A stretch of 26,085 nt of DNA from an uncultured Clostridia bacterium (lineage in GTDB: Bacteria > Bacillota > Clostridia > Christensenellales > Borkfalkiaceae), in assembly GCA_937915565.1 (NCBI GenBank), contig CALDMH010000116.1:1-26085 (forward strand), read 5' to 3'. Each line of letters opens with the position of its first letter. Positions within the stretch are counted from its first letter, which is position 1. A model generated the notes under the pieces. It had not been told where the DNA came from and made no database searches. It saw only the letters and a list, made by a program, of their open reading frames with translations. Both the position numbers and the translations under genes were made by a program. This document shows positions 1 to 6,986 of this stretch, piece after piece.

Positions 1-1359
1 CTTGTATAAGTCGATTAACTCATCTTTTTTGAGTTTATCACCCATAATTTCGGCAAGCTCGAAAAGCGAGTTTGCAGGGCGATTTTCATCAAGTCCGTAT
101 TCTTTTATAACGTCCGATAAACTATCTTCCTTACCGCTGAAATCGGCGAGATATTTTTGAATCGAAACGTCGTCTAAATAAGCGTTATACTCTATTCCGT
201 ATCCGTTTACCGCCGTTTTAAAACTCTTTTTAGACCATAAAATAATTCTTCTGTCGGCGTTTGCAAAAAGCGGCTTAACGAACGAAACGCAAGTCTCAAA
301 AGAAACCCCTTCGTCGAAAAAGCTTTCGGGAATTCTCATTATATATTCATCGACGCCGTCCGACACGAAAAAATCCTTTTCGTAAACGATTGCGACAGGC
401 TTGTCGGCAGGAAAATCCGGAAGTTTATCTCCGTTTTTTAAATAATAAGTTTCACCCTTTTTTACTTCGGCCTCTTTTAGGTCTTTCGTTTCCGATAACT
501 TTTCGGCAGAAAAAAGCGAATCCTTCTTTATCAAATTTTTAAAATCGAGTTTGGAAAAAAGTTCTTTTACGTTTCGAGAGAACGGAAAAACGAATTTTAA
601 ATCGTTCAGTTCAAGCGGAATTTCAACGCTCGTATTTATAGTTGCCAAAACTTTTGAAAGCTCGGCAATCTCGCGGGAACTTTCGATTTTTTCTTTAAGT
701 TTACCCGTAAGCGTATTAACGTTTTCATAAAGATTTTCGAGATTTCCGTAGGTTTTAACAAGATTTAACGCCGTTTTTTCGCCTACGCCGCTCACCCCCG
801 GGATATTATCCGAACTATCCCCCATAAGGCTCTTTAAATCGATTATTTGAGACGGCACAAGTCCCGTTTTTTCGGTAAAGTTGTCTTTGTCGTATATCTC
901 AACGTCCGAAATGCCCCTCTTTGTGAAATATACGCTCGTATTATCGCTGACAAGCTGAAAACTATCCTTATCGCCCGTTACGATAATCGATTGTACGGAA
1001 AATTTTTTGGACATCGTTCCCAAAATATCGTCGGCCTCGATTCCCGCCTTTTCATAGCGAGCTATCCCCATAACGTCGAGCACGTCTTTTAAAAGTTCGA
1101 TTTGCGGACGAAGGTCCTCGGGCATAGGCTTTCTCGTTCCCTTATACTCCGCATACATCTTATGTCTGAACGTCGGCTCTTTCCTGTCAAACGCAACGAG
1201 TATATATTCGGGATTGACGTCGGAAACGAGTTTCACGAGCATATTGACGAATGCGTAAACGGCATTTGTCGGAGTTCCGTCTTTGGAAGTTAAAGGCGGA
1301 GTTGCGTAGTAAGCTCTGTTTATTAAACTGTTTCCGTCGATAAGAACGAGATTATTCAT
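1..1359 (-). CDS. polA: DNA polymerase I, N-terminal 453 residues (cut by window edge)
   Basis: This is the 5' portion of DNA polymerase I, which removes RNA primers and fills gaps in replication and repair. The ATG at 1357-1359 follows an AAGGA ribosome binding site, and the frame stays open to position 1. Residues 1-170 are the 5'-3' nuclease, with the opening MNNLVLIDGNSLINRAYYA, the FRHKMYAEYKGTRK motif, the metal-ligand motif EADDILG and the TGDKDSFQLV motif. A helix-hairpin-helix follows (MGDSSDNIPGVSGVGEKTA). From about residue 300 there is a 3'-5' exonuclease-like fold, but the usual catalytic DxE is replaced by VYEKD, so proofreading is probably lost, as in Bacillus and Thermus enzymes. 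The polymerase domain lies beyond the window. The identification is firm. Confidence 0.95.
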   Translation of the reverse strand, partial: MNNLVLIDGNSLINRAYYATPPLTSKDGTPTNAVYAFVNMLVKLVSDVNPEYILVAFDRKEPTFRHKMYAEYKGTRKPMPEDLRPQIELLKDVLDVMGIARYEKAGIEADDILGTMSKKFSVQSIIVTGDKDSFQLVSDNTSVYFTKRGISDVEIYDKDNFTEKTGLVPSQIIDLKSLMGDSSDNIPGVSGVGEKTALNLVKTYGNLENLYENVNTLTGKLKEKIESSREIAELSKVLATINTSVEIPLELNDLKFVFPFSRNVKELFSKLDFKNLIKKDSLFSAEKLSETKDLKEAEVKKGETYYLKNGDKLPDFPADKPVAIVYEKDFFVSDGVDEYIMRIPESFFDEGVSFETCVSFVKPLFANADRRIILWSKKSFKTAVNGYGIEYNAYLDDVSIQKYLADFSGKEDSLSDVIKEYGLDENRPANSLFELAEIMGDKLKKDELIDLYK

Positions 1360-1389
1360 AAAAAAATTCCTTTGAGGGCGTTTAAATCG

Positions 1390-1418
1390 TTGATTTATTT
1401 TTTCAAGTATGCTATTAT
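1390..1418 (+). promoter_or_regulatory. Likely sigma-A promoter for tRNA-Leu
   Basis: TTGATT (1390-1395) is followed by 17 bases and TATTAT (1413-1418), a good sigma-A match pointing at the tRNA 135 bases downstream. A second -35-like TTGACT at 1481-1486 is closer to the tRNA but has no clear -10 at 17 bases, so it is the weaker candidate. Confidence 0.5.
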
Positions 1419-1419
1419 A
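1414..1419 (-). promoter_or_regulatory. Possible polA -10 element
   Basis: On the minus strand these bases read TATAAT, a perfect -10, 54 bases upstream of the polA ATG. The -35 at 17 bases is poor (TTTCTA), so the promoter is tentative. It overlaps the -10 of the plus-strand promoter, making the two divergent and possibly mutually exclusive. Confidence 0.3.
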
Positions 1420-1553
1420 TTAAAGCATTGCAACGATAGAAATATTATTGCACAAACAAGCCGAAAAATCAAGCGTAATTTTGACTTTGCGCAAAAATCG
1501 TGCTTATTTGATAACGCAAAGAACAACGGTTTTAAAAAAGACGTTGTTTATAT

Positions 1554-1640
1554 GCCGCTGTGGTGGAATTGGCAGACGCGCGGGACTCAAAATCCCGTGG
1601 TAGCGATACCGTGTCGGTTCGACCCCGACCAGCGGCACCA
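1554..1640 (+). tRNA. tRNA-Leu (anticodon CAA)
   Basis: The acceptor stem GCCGCTG (1554-1560) pairs with CAGCGGC (1630-1636), followed by discriminator A and an encoded CCA. The anticodon stem CGGGA/TCCCG encloses the loop CTCAAAA, giving anticodon CAA, which reads UUG. A long variable arm (TGGTAGCGATACCG) marks a class II tRNA, and the T arm carries GGTTCGACC. The total of 87 bases is normal for tRNA-Leu. It stands alone, opposite in strand to polA, with a terminator hairpin directly behind it. Its last 14 bases recur at 1802-1815. Confidence 0.96.
1627..1640 (+). repeat. 14-bp direct repeat, copy 1 (tRNA-Leu 3' end)
   Basis: GACCAGCGGCACCA forms the end of the T stem, the acceptor stem and the CCA of tRNA-Leu. 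An exact second copy lies at 1802-1815, 175 bases away. tRNA 3' ends are common integration sites, so the pair may be an att-like duplication. Confidence 0.85.
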
Positions 1641-1680
1641 TATAAAAAGAACGGGATTTATTCTCGTTCTTTTTATATAT
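1640..1680 (+). terminator. Terminator after tRNA-Leu
   Basis: AAAAAGAACGGGA (1644-1656) pairs with TCTCGTTCTTTTT (1662-1674) around a TTTAT loop, with one G-T pair. The stem is flanked by further ATAT/ATAT pairing and its 3' arm ends in a T run. It begins immediately after the tRNA CCA. Confidence 0.8.
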
Positions 1681-1700
1681 TGTTGCTAGGGCGGGACGTA

Positions 1701-1796
1701 CGCGGCGATTTATCGCCGTCGTTCGTCAATTTGCCGTTAAGGCAAATTTCTGCCGAGGGTATCCCGCTTTTTGCGGGAAACGGCAGTCCCTGAAAG
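1701..1796 (+). repeat. Structured repeat, copy 1
   Basis: This is one of two related copies (see 2014-2107). Three hairpins can be drawn. The first is CGGCGA-TTTA-TCGCCG at 1703-1718. The second is AATTTGCC-GTTAA-GGCAAATT at about 1728-1748. The third is a compound stem in which CTGCCG (1750-1755) pairs with CGGCAG (1781-1786) around TCCCGC-TTTTT-GCGGGA. The shared core runs from TCAATTTGCCGTTAA to CCTGAAAG. There is no ORF of note. It could be a small RNA gene or a REP-like non-autonomous element. The function is unknown. Confidence 0.7.
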
Positions 1797-1801
1797 GTAC
1801 T

Positions 1802-1815
1802 GACCAGCGGCACCA
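1802..1815 (+). repeat. 14-bp direct repeat, copy 2 (orphan tRNA 3' end)
   Basis: This is an exact copy of the last 14 bases of tRNA-Leu with no tRNA body in front. Like the real tRNA end, it is followed at once by a terminator (1820-1857). This fits either insertion of about 175 bases at the tRNA end or a collapsed tandem duplication. The sequence alone does not decide. Confidence 0.8.
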
Positions 1816-1819
1816 AGGT

Positions 1820-1857
1820 AAAACAGGAAGTTTTTGATACTTTCTGTTTTATTTTTT
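1820..1857 (+). terminator. Terminator after the orphan tRNA end
   Basis: AAAACAGGAAG (1820-1830) pairs with CTTTCTGTTTT (1840-1850) with one G-T pair, followed by ATTTTTT. It has the form of an intrinsic plus-strand terminator and would end any transcript through structured repeat copy 1. Confidence 0.75.
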
Positions 1858-2013
1858 ACTAAAATATGAAGTTTAATATTGTTTTGCAATTTTTTGTTTT
1901 ATTTGTTTATATAAAAAACCCAACTTTTTCCCAACTTGTTTTAATTTTTACATTTAAAAATATGTGATTTTAAAACTTACTGCAATTAGACGTGCATTTA
2001 ATCTTGACAAGCG
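1858..2013. other. AT-rich gene-free spacer
   Basis: I see no credible coding region here. The stretch is very AT-rich and contains a tight direct repeat CCCAACTT at 1919-1926 and 1930-1937. A TTGACA lies at 2004-2009 just before the second structured repeat, but there is no matching -10 at the right distance. Confidence 0.5.
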
Positions 2014-2107
2014 GACGGCGCGCTGCGCGCGCCGCCCATCAATTTGCCGTTAAAGAAAATCCGACGAGGGTATCCCGCTTTTTGCGGAAAACGGCAGCCC
2101 CCGAAAG
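2014..2107 (+). repeat. Structured repeat, copy 2
   Basis: The core at 2039-2107 matches copy 1 (1726-1796) at most positions, with a 2-base gap. The first hairpin differs in sequence but is still fully paired: CGGCGCGC (2016-2023) with GCGCGCCG (2027-2034) around a TGC loop. The second hairpin is largely lost and the third has one mismatch (TCCCGC against GCGGAA). Keeping hairpin 1 paired while its sequence changes argues for selection on structure. A terminator-like hairpin follows at 2123-2152, as in copy 1. Confidence 0.7.
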
Positions 2108-2122
2108 AAATCAATCGATAAC

Positions 2123-2152
2123 AAAAAGCAGGAAATTTTAATTCCTGCTTTT
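2123..2152. terminator. Bidirectional terminator-like hairpin
   Basis: AAAAGCAGGAA (2124-2134) pairs perfectly with TTCCTGCTTTT (2142-2152), with T runs on either strand. ATCAATCGAT sits on both sides (2110-2119 and 2156-2165). It could end a transcript of structured repeat copy 2. Confidence 0.6.
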
Positions 2153-2183
2153 ATCATCAATCGATTAAAAACTCTTCAAATAA

Positions 2184-2250
2184 TCAAAAAACCGCCTATA
2201 AGTCGATTAACTATATATTTTTAAAGTAATCAACTTGTTTTTTGGCGGTA
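2184..2250 (-). terminator. Terminator at the end of the minus-strand locus
   Basis: Read on the minus strand, ACCGCC (2245-2250) pairs with GGCGGT (2191-2196). Internal pairing of CAAGTTGATTA with TAATCGACTTA lengthens the stem, and a TTTTTT run follows (2185-2190). It lies about 60 bases past the stop codon of the serine hydrolase gene and probably ends the whole operon. Confidence 0.75.
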
Positions 2251-2307
2251 CAATAAGGCTTAAAATCACAAATATACCACGTTCAGCTTGTGCCGCTTAA
2301 AATAACG

Positions 2308-3435
2308 TTATAAGGATAAATCACCTGTTACGGCACGTTCAAAAGCAAGCGTATGCGGCGCACCGGCACCGCCGAAAGTTGAAGAATTGTGCATATACAC
2401 AGCCGTAACGCCGTTTTCGGGGTCTACCCAAAAATGCGTGCCATACGCTCCGCTCCACCCGTAAGAGCCCGCAGGAAGAGGTTGCCATTCGCGACGAACA
2501 CGCATCGCACGAACTCCGAATCCCCAGTTGAAAAAATCGTAAACGCCGGGAATGACTTTTTCATCGAGTTGCGGCGTTCCCATCATAACGGCATTTTCCT
2601 TGGAAAGAATTCCGATGCCGCCACGATAACAACGCAAGAGTTCGTTTGCAAACTTGCCGTAATCCCCGAGCGTGGAAATAAGCCCCGCTCCTCCGCCCGT
2701 GTAGTCCACGGGGAAATCTCCGAAATTCGTTTCGGGAATACTTCCGCTTAAAACACCGTTTTCATACGAGCAGGAATGGACGACGTTCTCCGTGCGAAAA
2801 TCGGATAAACGATAAGACGTTGACTGCATATGAAGCGGCTCGAAAATCTCTTTTTCCAAAAATTCGCCATAAGAAATACCGGAAACGACTTCTACGATAC
2901 GCGCCAGCAAATCGAATCCCATAACGGGACTGTACACCTGCATCGCTCCCGGTTGAAACGCCAACAACGCCTGCCCGTAACGAGCGGTTGCGGAAGCAAG
3001 CGTATCGCCTTTTTTCGGTTTTACCTTCGCAAACTCAACGCTCTCAATCTCCCCGCATCCGACGCCGGAAGAATGAGTTAAAAGCTGAAAAACGGTTATA
3101 TCGCTTGCTTTTTCTCCTTTTATCCACTTATCGCCTATCTTTTCGGCAACGTGCAAATCGCCGATTTCCAAAACAAAATCCCGCGCTTTATCGTGCAATT
3201 TAAGAATTCCTTTCTGAATACAAAGAAGCACTGCGGCCGCCGTTATCGGTTTCGTCATAGAAGCGAGCCTGAAAACGCTGTTTTCACTTATTTTAACTTT
3301 TTTGTCTGCTCCGGTATAACCCTCGTAATCGCAAAAAACAGGCTCGCCGCTTTTGCATATTAAAGCGCACGCGCCTGCTATTTTTCCGCTTTCGATTTCC
3401 TCGATAAGCATATTTTTAGTTTGTAAAAAACTCAT
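2308..3435 (-). CDS. Serine hydrolase of the beta-lactamase fold (class C / EstB-like esterase)
   Basis: This 375-residue protein belongs to the beta-lactamase-related serine hydrolases, a family of esterases and D,D-peptidases that includes a few true class C beta-lactamases. The nucleophile motif SMTK is at residues 59-62, after FRLA, and LLTHSSG follows at 118-124. The second motif appears as Y168-S-P where YxN is usual. Near the C-terminus GWSG (326-329) replaces the KTG box, as in EstB-type esterases. There is no signal peptide, so it is probably cytoplasmic. The ATG lies 3 bases after the lacI-type stop, with its AAGGA site inside the end of that gene, indicating translational coupling. 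In this setting it may remove acyl groups from imported oligosaccharides. Antibiotic resistance is not indicated. Confidence 0.85.
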   Translation of the reverse strand: MSFLQTKNMLIEEIESGKIAGACALICKSGEPVFCDYEGYTGADKKVKISENSVFRLASMTKPITAAAVLLCIQKGILKLHDKARDFVLEIGDLHVAEKIGDKWIKGEKASDITVFQLLTHSSGVGCGEIESVEFAKVKPKKGDTLASATARYGQALLAFQPGAMQVYSPVMGFDLLARIVEVVSGISYGEFLEKEIFEPLHMQSTSYRLSDFRTENVVHSCSYENGVLSGSIPETNFGDFPVDYTGGGAGLISTLGDYGKFANELLRCYRGGIGILSKENAVMMGTPQLDEKVIPGVYDFFNWGFGVRAMRVRREWQPLPAGSYGWSGAYGTHFWVDPENGVTAVYMHNSSTFGGAGAPHTLAFERAVTGDLSL

Positions 3436-3438
3436 AAC

Positions 3439-4485
3439 TCAATCCTTTTGCGGAGCTTTACCCGTGGATTCGCGCTCGATAAGTTTCATAGGAATAATAT
3501 ATTTCCCCGTTGAATGTTGAGTGATGTTATCCTGCAAAACGTGGTAAATTTTTGCGCCGTACTCTTTGCCGTTTTGGTCAAGCGTCGTAAGCGGCGGAGT
3601 GCAGGTTGCGCTTTTATCGAGATTATCGATGCCGATAACGGAAATATCCTCCGGAATTCTCTTCCCCGCTTCGGTTATAGCGTGCATTGCGCCGATAGCC
3701 ATAATATCGTTTGTGGCGATGACCGCCGTGATTTCGGGATTTTCAGCCATCATCTGTTCCATCAGTTTTTTACCGAGTTTTTCGGAAGTGTTGTATGGCC
3801 AAGTGCCAAGCACGACCTTCGGGGCGTTTTCGTCGAAATCCTTTTTCATCGCCACACGGAACGCCGCAAGACGGTCGTCATAAGAACAAGACTCGTCAAA
3901 CGCGCTCAAATAACCGATATTTTTATGTCCGAGATTTTTCAGATACGTCACGGCTTCGAGCATACCGCCGTATTTATCCGTCGTGATATACGAAACGTCG
4001 GGAAGATAAGAATTTCTCGAAAAATCCGTAAGTACCTGAATATTCGCGTCGCGTAGTCTGCAAAGTTGCTCGTCGGACATAAAGTCGGGAGCAACGGATG
4101 CAAAAATACCGTCTATTCGCCTTGAAATCAAGTGGTTGATATACAAATTAACGTCTCCGGACGCGTCAAAAATATAAACGATATAATCGTTTTTGAGAGC
4201 TTCCGCCTGCATACCTTTGATAACGTCGAGTTGATATACGTTAGAAATGTCGGATGTTAAAAGAGCTATGATATGCGAGCGGCTGCCCGCAAGCGACTGC
4301 GCTATACGGTCCGGCTGATAATTCAGCTTTTCCGCAACGTCGAAAACACGCTGTTCCACTTCGGGCGAAAGCTTTTTTGTATGATTAAGCACATACGAAA
4401 CCGTTGCGGGCGAAACGCCCGCTTCCCGCGCAACGTCCGCGCGGCGCGCCCTTACTTTAACGGAACCGTTATTCATTTCCGCCAT
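3439..4485 (-). CDS. LacI-family transcriptional regulator
   Basis: This 348-residue repressor-type protein has an N-terminal LacI helix-turn-helix: DVAREAGVSPATVSYVLN at about residues 17-34. The hinge helix (RIAQSLAG) comes at about 60-67, followed by a periplasmic-binding-protein-like sugar sensor with typical strings such as HKNIGYLS, IATNDIMAIGAM and DISVIGIDN. The ATG follows a clear GGAGG site (4493-4497) with 7 bases spacing. It sits inside the carbohydrate locus, so it would be self-regulated. The palindrome at 23604-23621 is the best candidate for its operator. The effector is probably a sugar released by the locus enzymes; its identity cannot be read from sequence. Confidence 0.93.
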   Translation of the reverse strand: MAEMNNGSVKVRARRADVAREAGVSPATVSYVLNHTKKLSPEVEQRVFDVAEKLNYQPDRIAQSLAGSRSHIIALLTSDISNVYQLDVIKGMQAEALKNDYIVYIFDASGDVNLYINHLISRRIDGIFASVAPDFMSDEQLCRLRDANIQVLTDFSRNSYLPDVSYITTDKYGGMLEAVTYLKNLGHKNIGYLSAFDESCSYDDRLAAFRVAMKKDFDENAPKVVLGTWPYNTSEKLGKKLMEQMMAENPEITAVIATNDIMAIGAMHAITEAGKRIPEDISVIGIDNLDKSATCTPPLTTLDQNGKEYGAKIYHVLQDNITQHSTGKYIIPMKLIERESTGKAPQKD

Positions 4486-4510
4486 AATTCAACCTCCGTT
4501 TTTCATTAGC

Positions 4511-4531
4511 TTATGAGATTTTCTCTCATAA
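4511..4531 (-). other. Perfect hairpin over the stop codon of the upstream esterase gene
   Basis: TTATGAGA (4511-4518) and TCTCATAA (4524-4531) form an 8-bp stem with a 5-base loop that covers the TGA of the esterase gene. No T run follows on the minus strand, so it is not a classical terminator. It may mark an mRNA processing or stability boundary before the regulator gene. Confidence 0.5.
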
Positions 4532-5725
4532 TTCCGGCACCCAATCGAGCGTTTGCATAATAAACGCTCCCAAACCGTATCCGTTTTCAAGATGGGTTTC
4601 TTCCTTGGGATGCCCGCCATTTGACATTGCGGGCAAAGCGTAAAACCATATTCTTTCGTCACCCTCGTCGTTCAACGTTTCCACCGCCTCTTCAACGAGC
4701 GAATCGACGGATTTTATCATTGCGCCGGCACAGCAAAATATTGCGGCTTGCGGATTTTTTTCACGGATAAGACGAAGGAACGAAACGTATTTTTCTAAAA
4801 TCATCTCTTTCGGCGTAGAAATCAACGAATCGTTCGTGCCGAGGTCGAGAATAATAAAATCGGGACGGTAAGAAGAAAAATCCCAAGCTTCGCTTTCCGC
4901 TTCCGTCTGACCGTATTTTTCGTAGTAATCGGGAATGCTCGCATATCCGCGGTATCCGCTGACAAGCGTGCCCGAACGCGTAATCGCATTAACCTCTGCG
5001 TCGAGCATATCGGCGGCGACGTAGCCGTAAGACGAAAGCGAATTTTCGCTCGCGGAAAGTTTACTGTCCGTGGTGGAACTCTCTCTCATACTCTCGCTGC
5101 CGCTCATAATCGAATCGCCGATTATCTCCGCTTTTCTTTGCAACCTTTGCGGCGGAGAAACAAACGTTCCGTCCGTTGAAAGGGAAAACAGCGCGGCCGT
5201 GCCGTATTTCGCTTCCGTGCATTTCAGCACTTTTGCCGTGTGTTTACCTTCCGAAAGTCCGCTTAAAAGCGTGTATTCTTTCTTTTCGTTTCCGCTATCG
5301 AGTTCTATTCTCTCTGCGCGGTTATAGTTCTTTTCGCCGTCGGCAAAAACGTATATCCAAGCGTTTCCGGCCGCCTCCTGCGGAAAAGCAGAACCGTCGG
5401 ACACTATCGACGCAGAAAGAGTCGTACCCTCGAAAGCAACTTCAAAGCCCGCCGACGCATTTGAAAAATGCACGAGCGAAGAACTTTTTTCACGATAACA
5501 TCTGCCGTACCAGTTAATATAACCGTCACGCTTATCGTTTTCAAAAGAGAGCGTTTTCACTTCCTCTCTCGTTTCGGATTCGCTTTGAGAAGAATTTTCC
5601 GAAGAACTCGCAAGACTTTCAGACGACGCGGAGGGAGTTTCAGACGAAACGCTCGTTCCGCCCCCGCATCCGACGAAAACGAAAAGCGAAAGAGCGAAAA
5701 CGGCGAAAATTCGTTTCATTTTCAT
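4526..5725 (-). CDS. SGNH-fold esterase lipoprotein, CE2-like (second of a tandem pair)
   Basis: This 399-residue lipoprotein has a signal peptide ending FVGC with lipidated Cys20, then a Ser/Glu-rich linker to about residue 55. A beta-sandwich domain of about 60-185 (INWYGR, SAGFEVAFEGTTLS) precedes an SGNH catalytic domain. The nucleophile is Ser205 in IGDSIMSG, block III is GTND at 296-299, and the histidine is in GHPKEETH (372-378). The layout matches carbohydrate esterase family 2, whose members remove acetyl groups and can use a Ser-His dyad. No DxxH is visible. Its SD (AAAGGAG) lies within the last codons of the upstream paralogue. It is probably an extracellular acetyl esterase. Its substrate range may differ from that of its neighbour, since the two are clearly diverged. 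Confidence 0.85.
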   Translation of the reverse strand: MKMKRIFAVFALSLFVFVGCGGGTSVSSETPSASSESLASSSENSSQSESETREEVKTLSFENDKRDGYINWYGRCYREKSSSLVHFSNASAGFEVAFEGTTLSASIVSDGSAFPQEAAGNAWIYVFADGEKNYNRAERIELDSGNEKKEYTLLSGLSEGKHTAKVLKCTEAKYGTAALFSLSTDGTFVSPPQRLQRKAEIIGDSIMSGSESMRESSTTDSKLSASENSLSSYGYVAADMLDAEVNAITRSGTLVSGYRGYASIPDYYEKYGQTEAESEAWDFSSYRPDFIILDLGTNDSLISTPKEMILEKYVSFLRLIREKNPQAAIFCCAGAMIKSVDSLVEEAVETLNDEGDERIWFYALPAMSNGGHPKEETHLENGYGLGAFIMQTLDWVPEL

Positions 5726-5729
5726 TTCT

Positions 5730-6986
5730 TTATGCTTCTCCTTTCGTACTTCCCGAAAGAACGGTCGTCTTCAAAAAGTTTGCGAGTTCCGCTCCGTATG
5801 CAGCGTTCTCTGTATGTGTGGGGTGACCTTTCGTGCAAGGAGAAAAAGCGTAAGAATACACTCTGTCTAAAACCGAATACTGCGCTATCTCCGCAAATAA
5901 GCTATTATATTTCGCATTATCCATTTGCGAATAACTGAAAGTTCCGCAACACAAGACGATTGCCGAATTCGGATAAAGATTTTTTAAACGCGTAACAAAA
6001 GCATTATACTGCGTTTTTAATTCTTTGTCAAAATTTTCAGAGGTAAATAAATTTCTTTGATAACCTATCACGTCGTTTGTGCCGAGGTCGACAATAACGA
6101 CGTCCGGAGTGTATAAGGAAAAATCCCACGCCTTTTTCGCGTTTGCCGTCGGGGAATACTTCGTTATCATTTGCGGAATTACGTTAGCCGCGCTTTGGTC
6201 GTACTTCCCTACCCTTGCGCCGCTCACCGCAAAAGCGCGATATTCGGCGTTGAGTTCGCGAGCAGCATAAGCCGCATAAGTGAGCATTGCGTTTTCCTGA
6301 CTGCTCGAATCGGTTTCTTTTTCGCCGTTTTCGCGCATCGTTCCTCTGCCAGCGGTAATCGAATCGCCGTAAGCTTCTATTTTCAGTTCAGCCTTTTTAG
6401 GAGGGTTCACGAAAAATCCGTCCGTCGAGAGCGAATAAATTTCAAACGACGCACACATATCCTCGGTTACCTTGTAAACCGAAACGGTATGTTCGCCCTC
6501 GTTAAGGTCTTTAACGAGCGTAAAGTCCTTCGCCGAGGATTGCTTCGGCAAATGCGTAAACGATGACATATAGTCGTCGGAACCGTCCACCTGAACGCAA
6601 ACGTAACAATCTCCGCTCATAAAGTCCTTAATGGTCGTTTCACTGACGTATTTCACCGAGAGCGAAGTACCCCAGAAGGAAACCTCAAAACCCGCCGCGG
6701 AGTTGTTGCACGCCACGGAATAGAAATTCTCATTATATAAATCTCTTCCATACCAGTTTATATAATCGTCTCTCACGCCGTTTTCAAAGGCAAGAGATTT
6801 CACGCCGGTGTCGTCAGGTTTTTCAACGGAAGTCGATTCTCTTTCGGACGAATCACTCGCCGTAGATTCGCTTTCAGACAAACTCGTAGATTCGCTCACG
6901 GACGACGGCGTGCTTTCGGCACAAGCGGCAAAAGTAAACGCCATTGCCAAAACTAAAAGAAACGCAAGGATTCTTTTCCCTTTCAT
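5730..6986 (-). CDS. SGNH-fold esterase lipoprotein, CE2-like (first of a tandem pair)
   Basis: This 418-residue lipoprotein has a signal sequence ending TFAAC with Cys22, then a strongly Ser-rich linker to about residue 55. The beta-sandwich of about 65-195 carries INWYGR and SAAGFEVSFWGTSLS. The SGNH domain follows: Ser209 in YGDSITAG, SGARVG at 255-260, GTND at 302-305, and His388/His391 in KGHPTH. It is a paralogue of the next gene, with the same domain order and matching motifs. CE2 acetyl esterase is the best family fit. The start codon overlaps the stop of the GH28-like gene (ATGA) and the SD AAGGAG lies about 10 bases upstream, so translation is coupled. The role is probably deacetylation of a polysaccharide at the cell surface. 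Confidence 0.87.
   Translation of the reverse strand: MKGKRILAFLLVLAMAFTFAACAESTPSSVSESTSLSESESTASDSSERESTSVEKPDDTGVKSLAFENGVRDDYINWYGRDLYNENFYSVACNNSAAGFEVSFWGTSLSVKYVSETTIKDFMSGDCYVCVQVDGSDDYMSSFTHLPKQSSAKDFTLVKDLNEGEHTVSVYKVTEDMCASFEIYSLSTDGFFVNPPKKAELKIEAYGDSITAGRGTMRENGEKETDSSSQENAMLTYAAYAARELNAEYRAFAVSGARVGKYDQSAANVIPQMITKYSPTANAKKAWDFSLYTPDVVIVDLGTNDVIGYQRNLFTSENFDKELKTQYNAFVTRLKNLYPNSAIVLCCGTFSYSQMDNAKYNSLFAEIAQYSVLDRVYSYAFSPCTKGHPTHTENAAYGAELANFLKTTVLSGSTKGEA

Noticed and set aside
1919..1937. CCCAACTT direct repeat
   Set aside because: It is short, low complexity and not linked to any other feature. It occurs twice only, so it is not a CRISPR or iteron array.
5..2212. 16-base match TATAAGTCGATTAACT at 5-20 (inside polA) and 2197-2212 (in the terminator)
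   Set aside because: One match of this length between AT-rich segments is not far from chance in 26 kb, and neither context suggests a shared function.
2308..3435. Antibiotic resistance gene (beta-lactamase)
   Set aside because: There is no signal peptide, the YxN and KTG motifs are altered, and the context is sugar metabolism.
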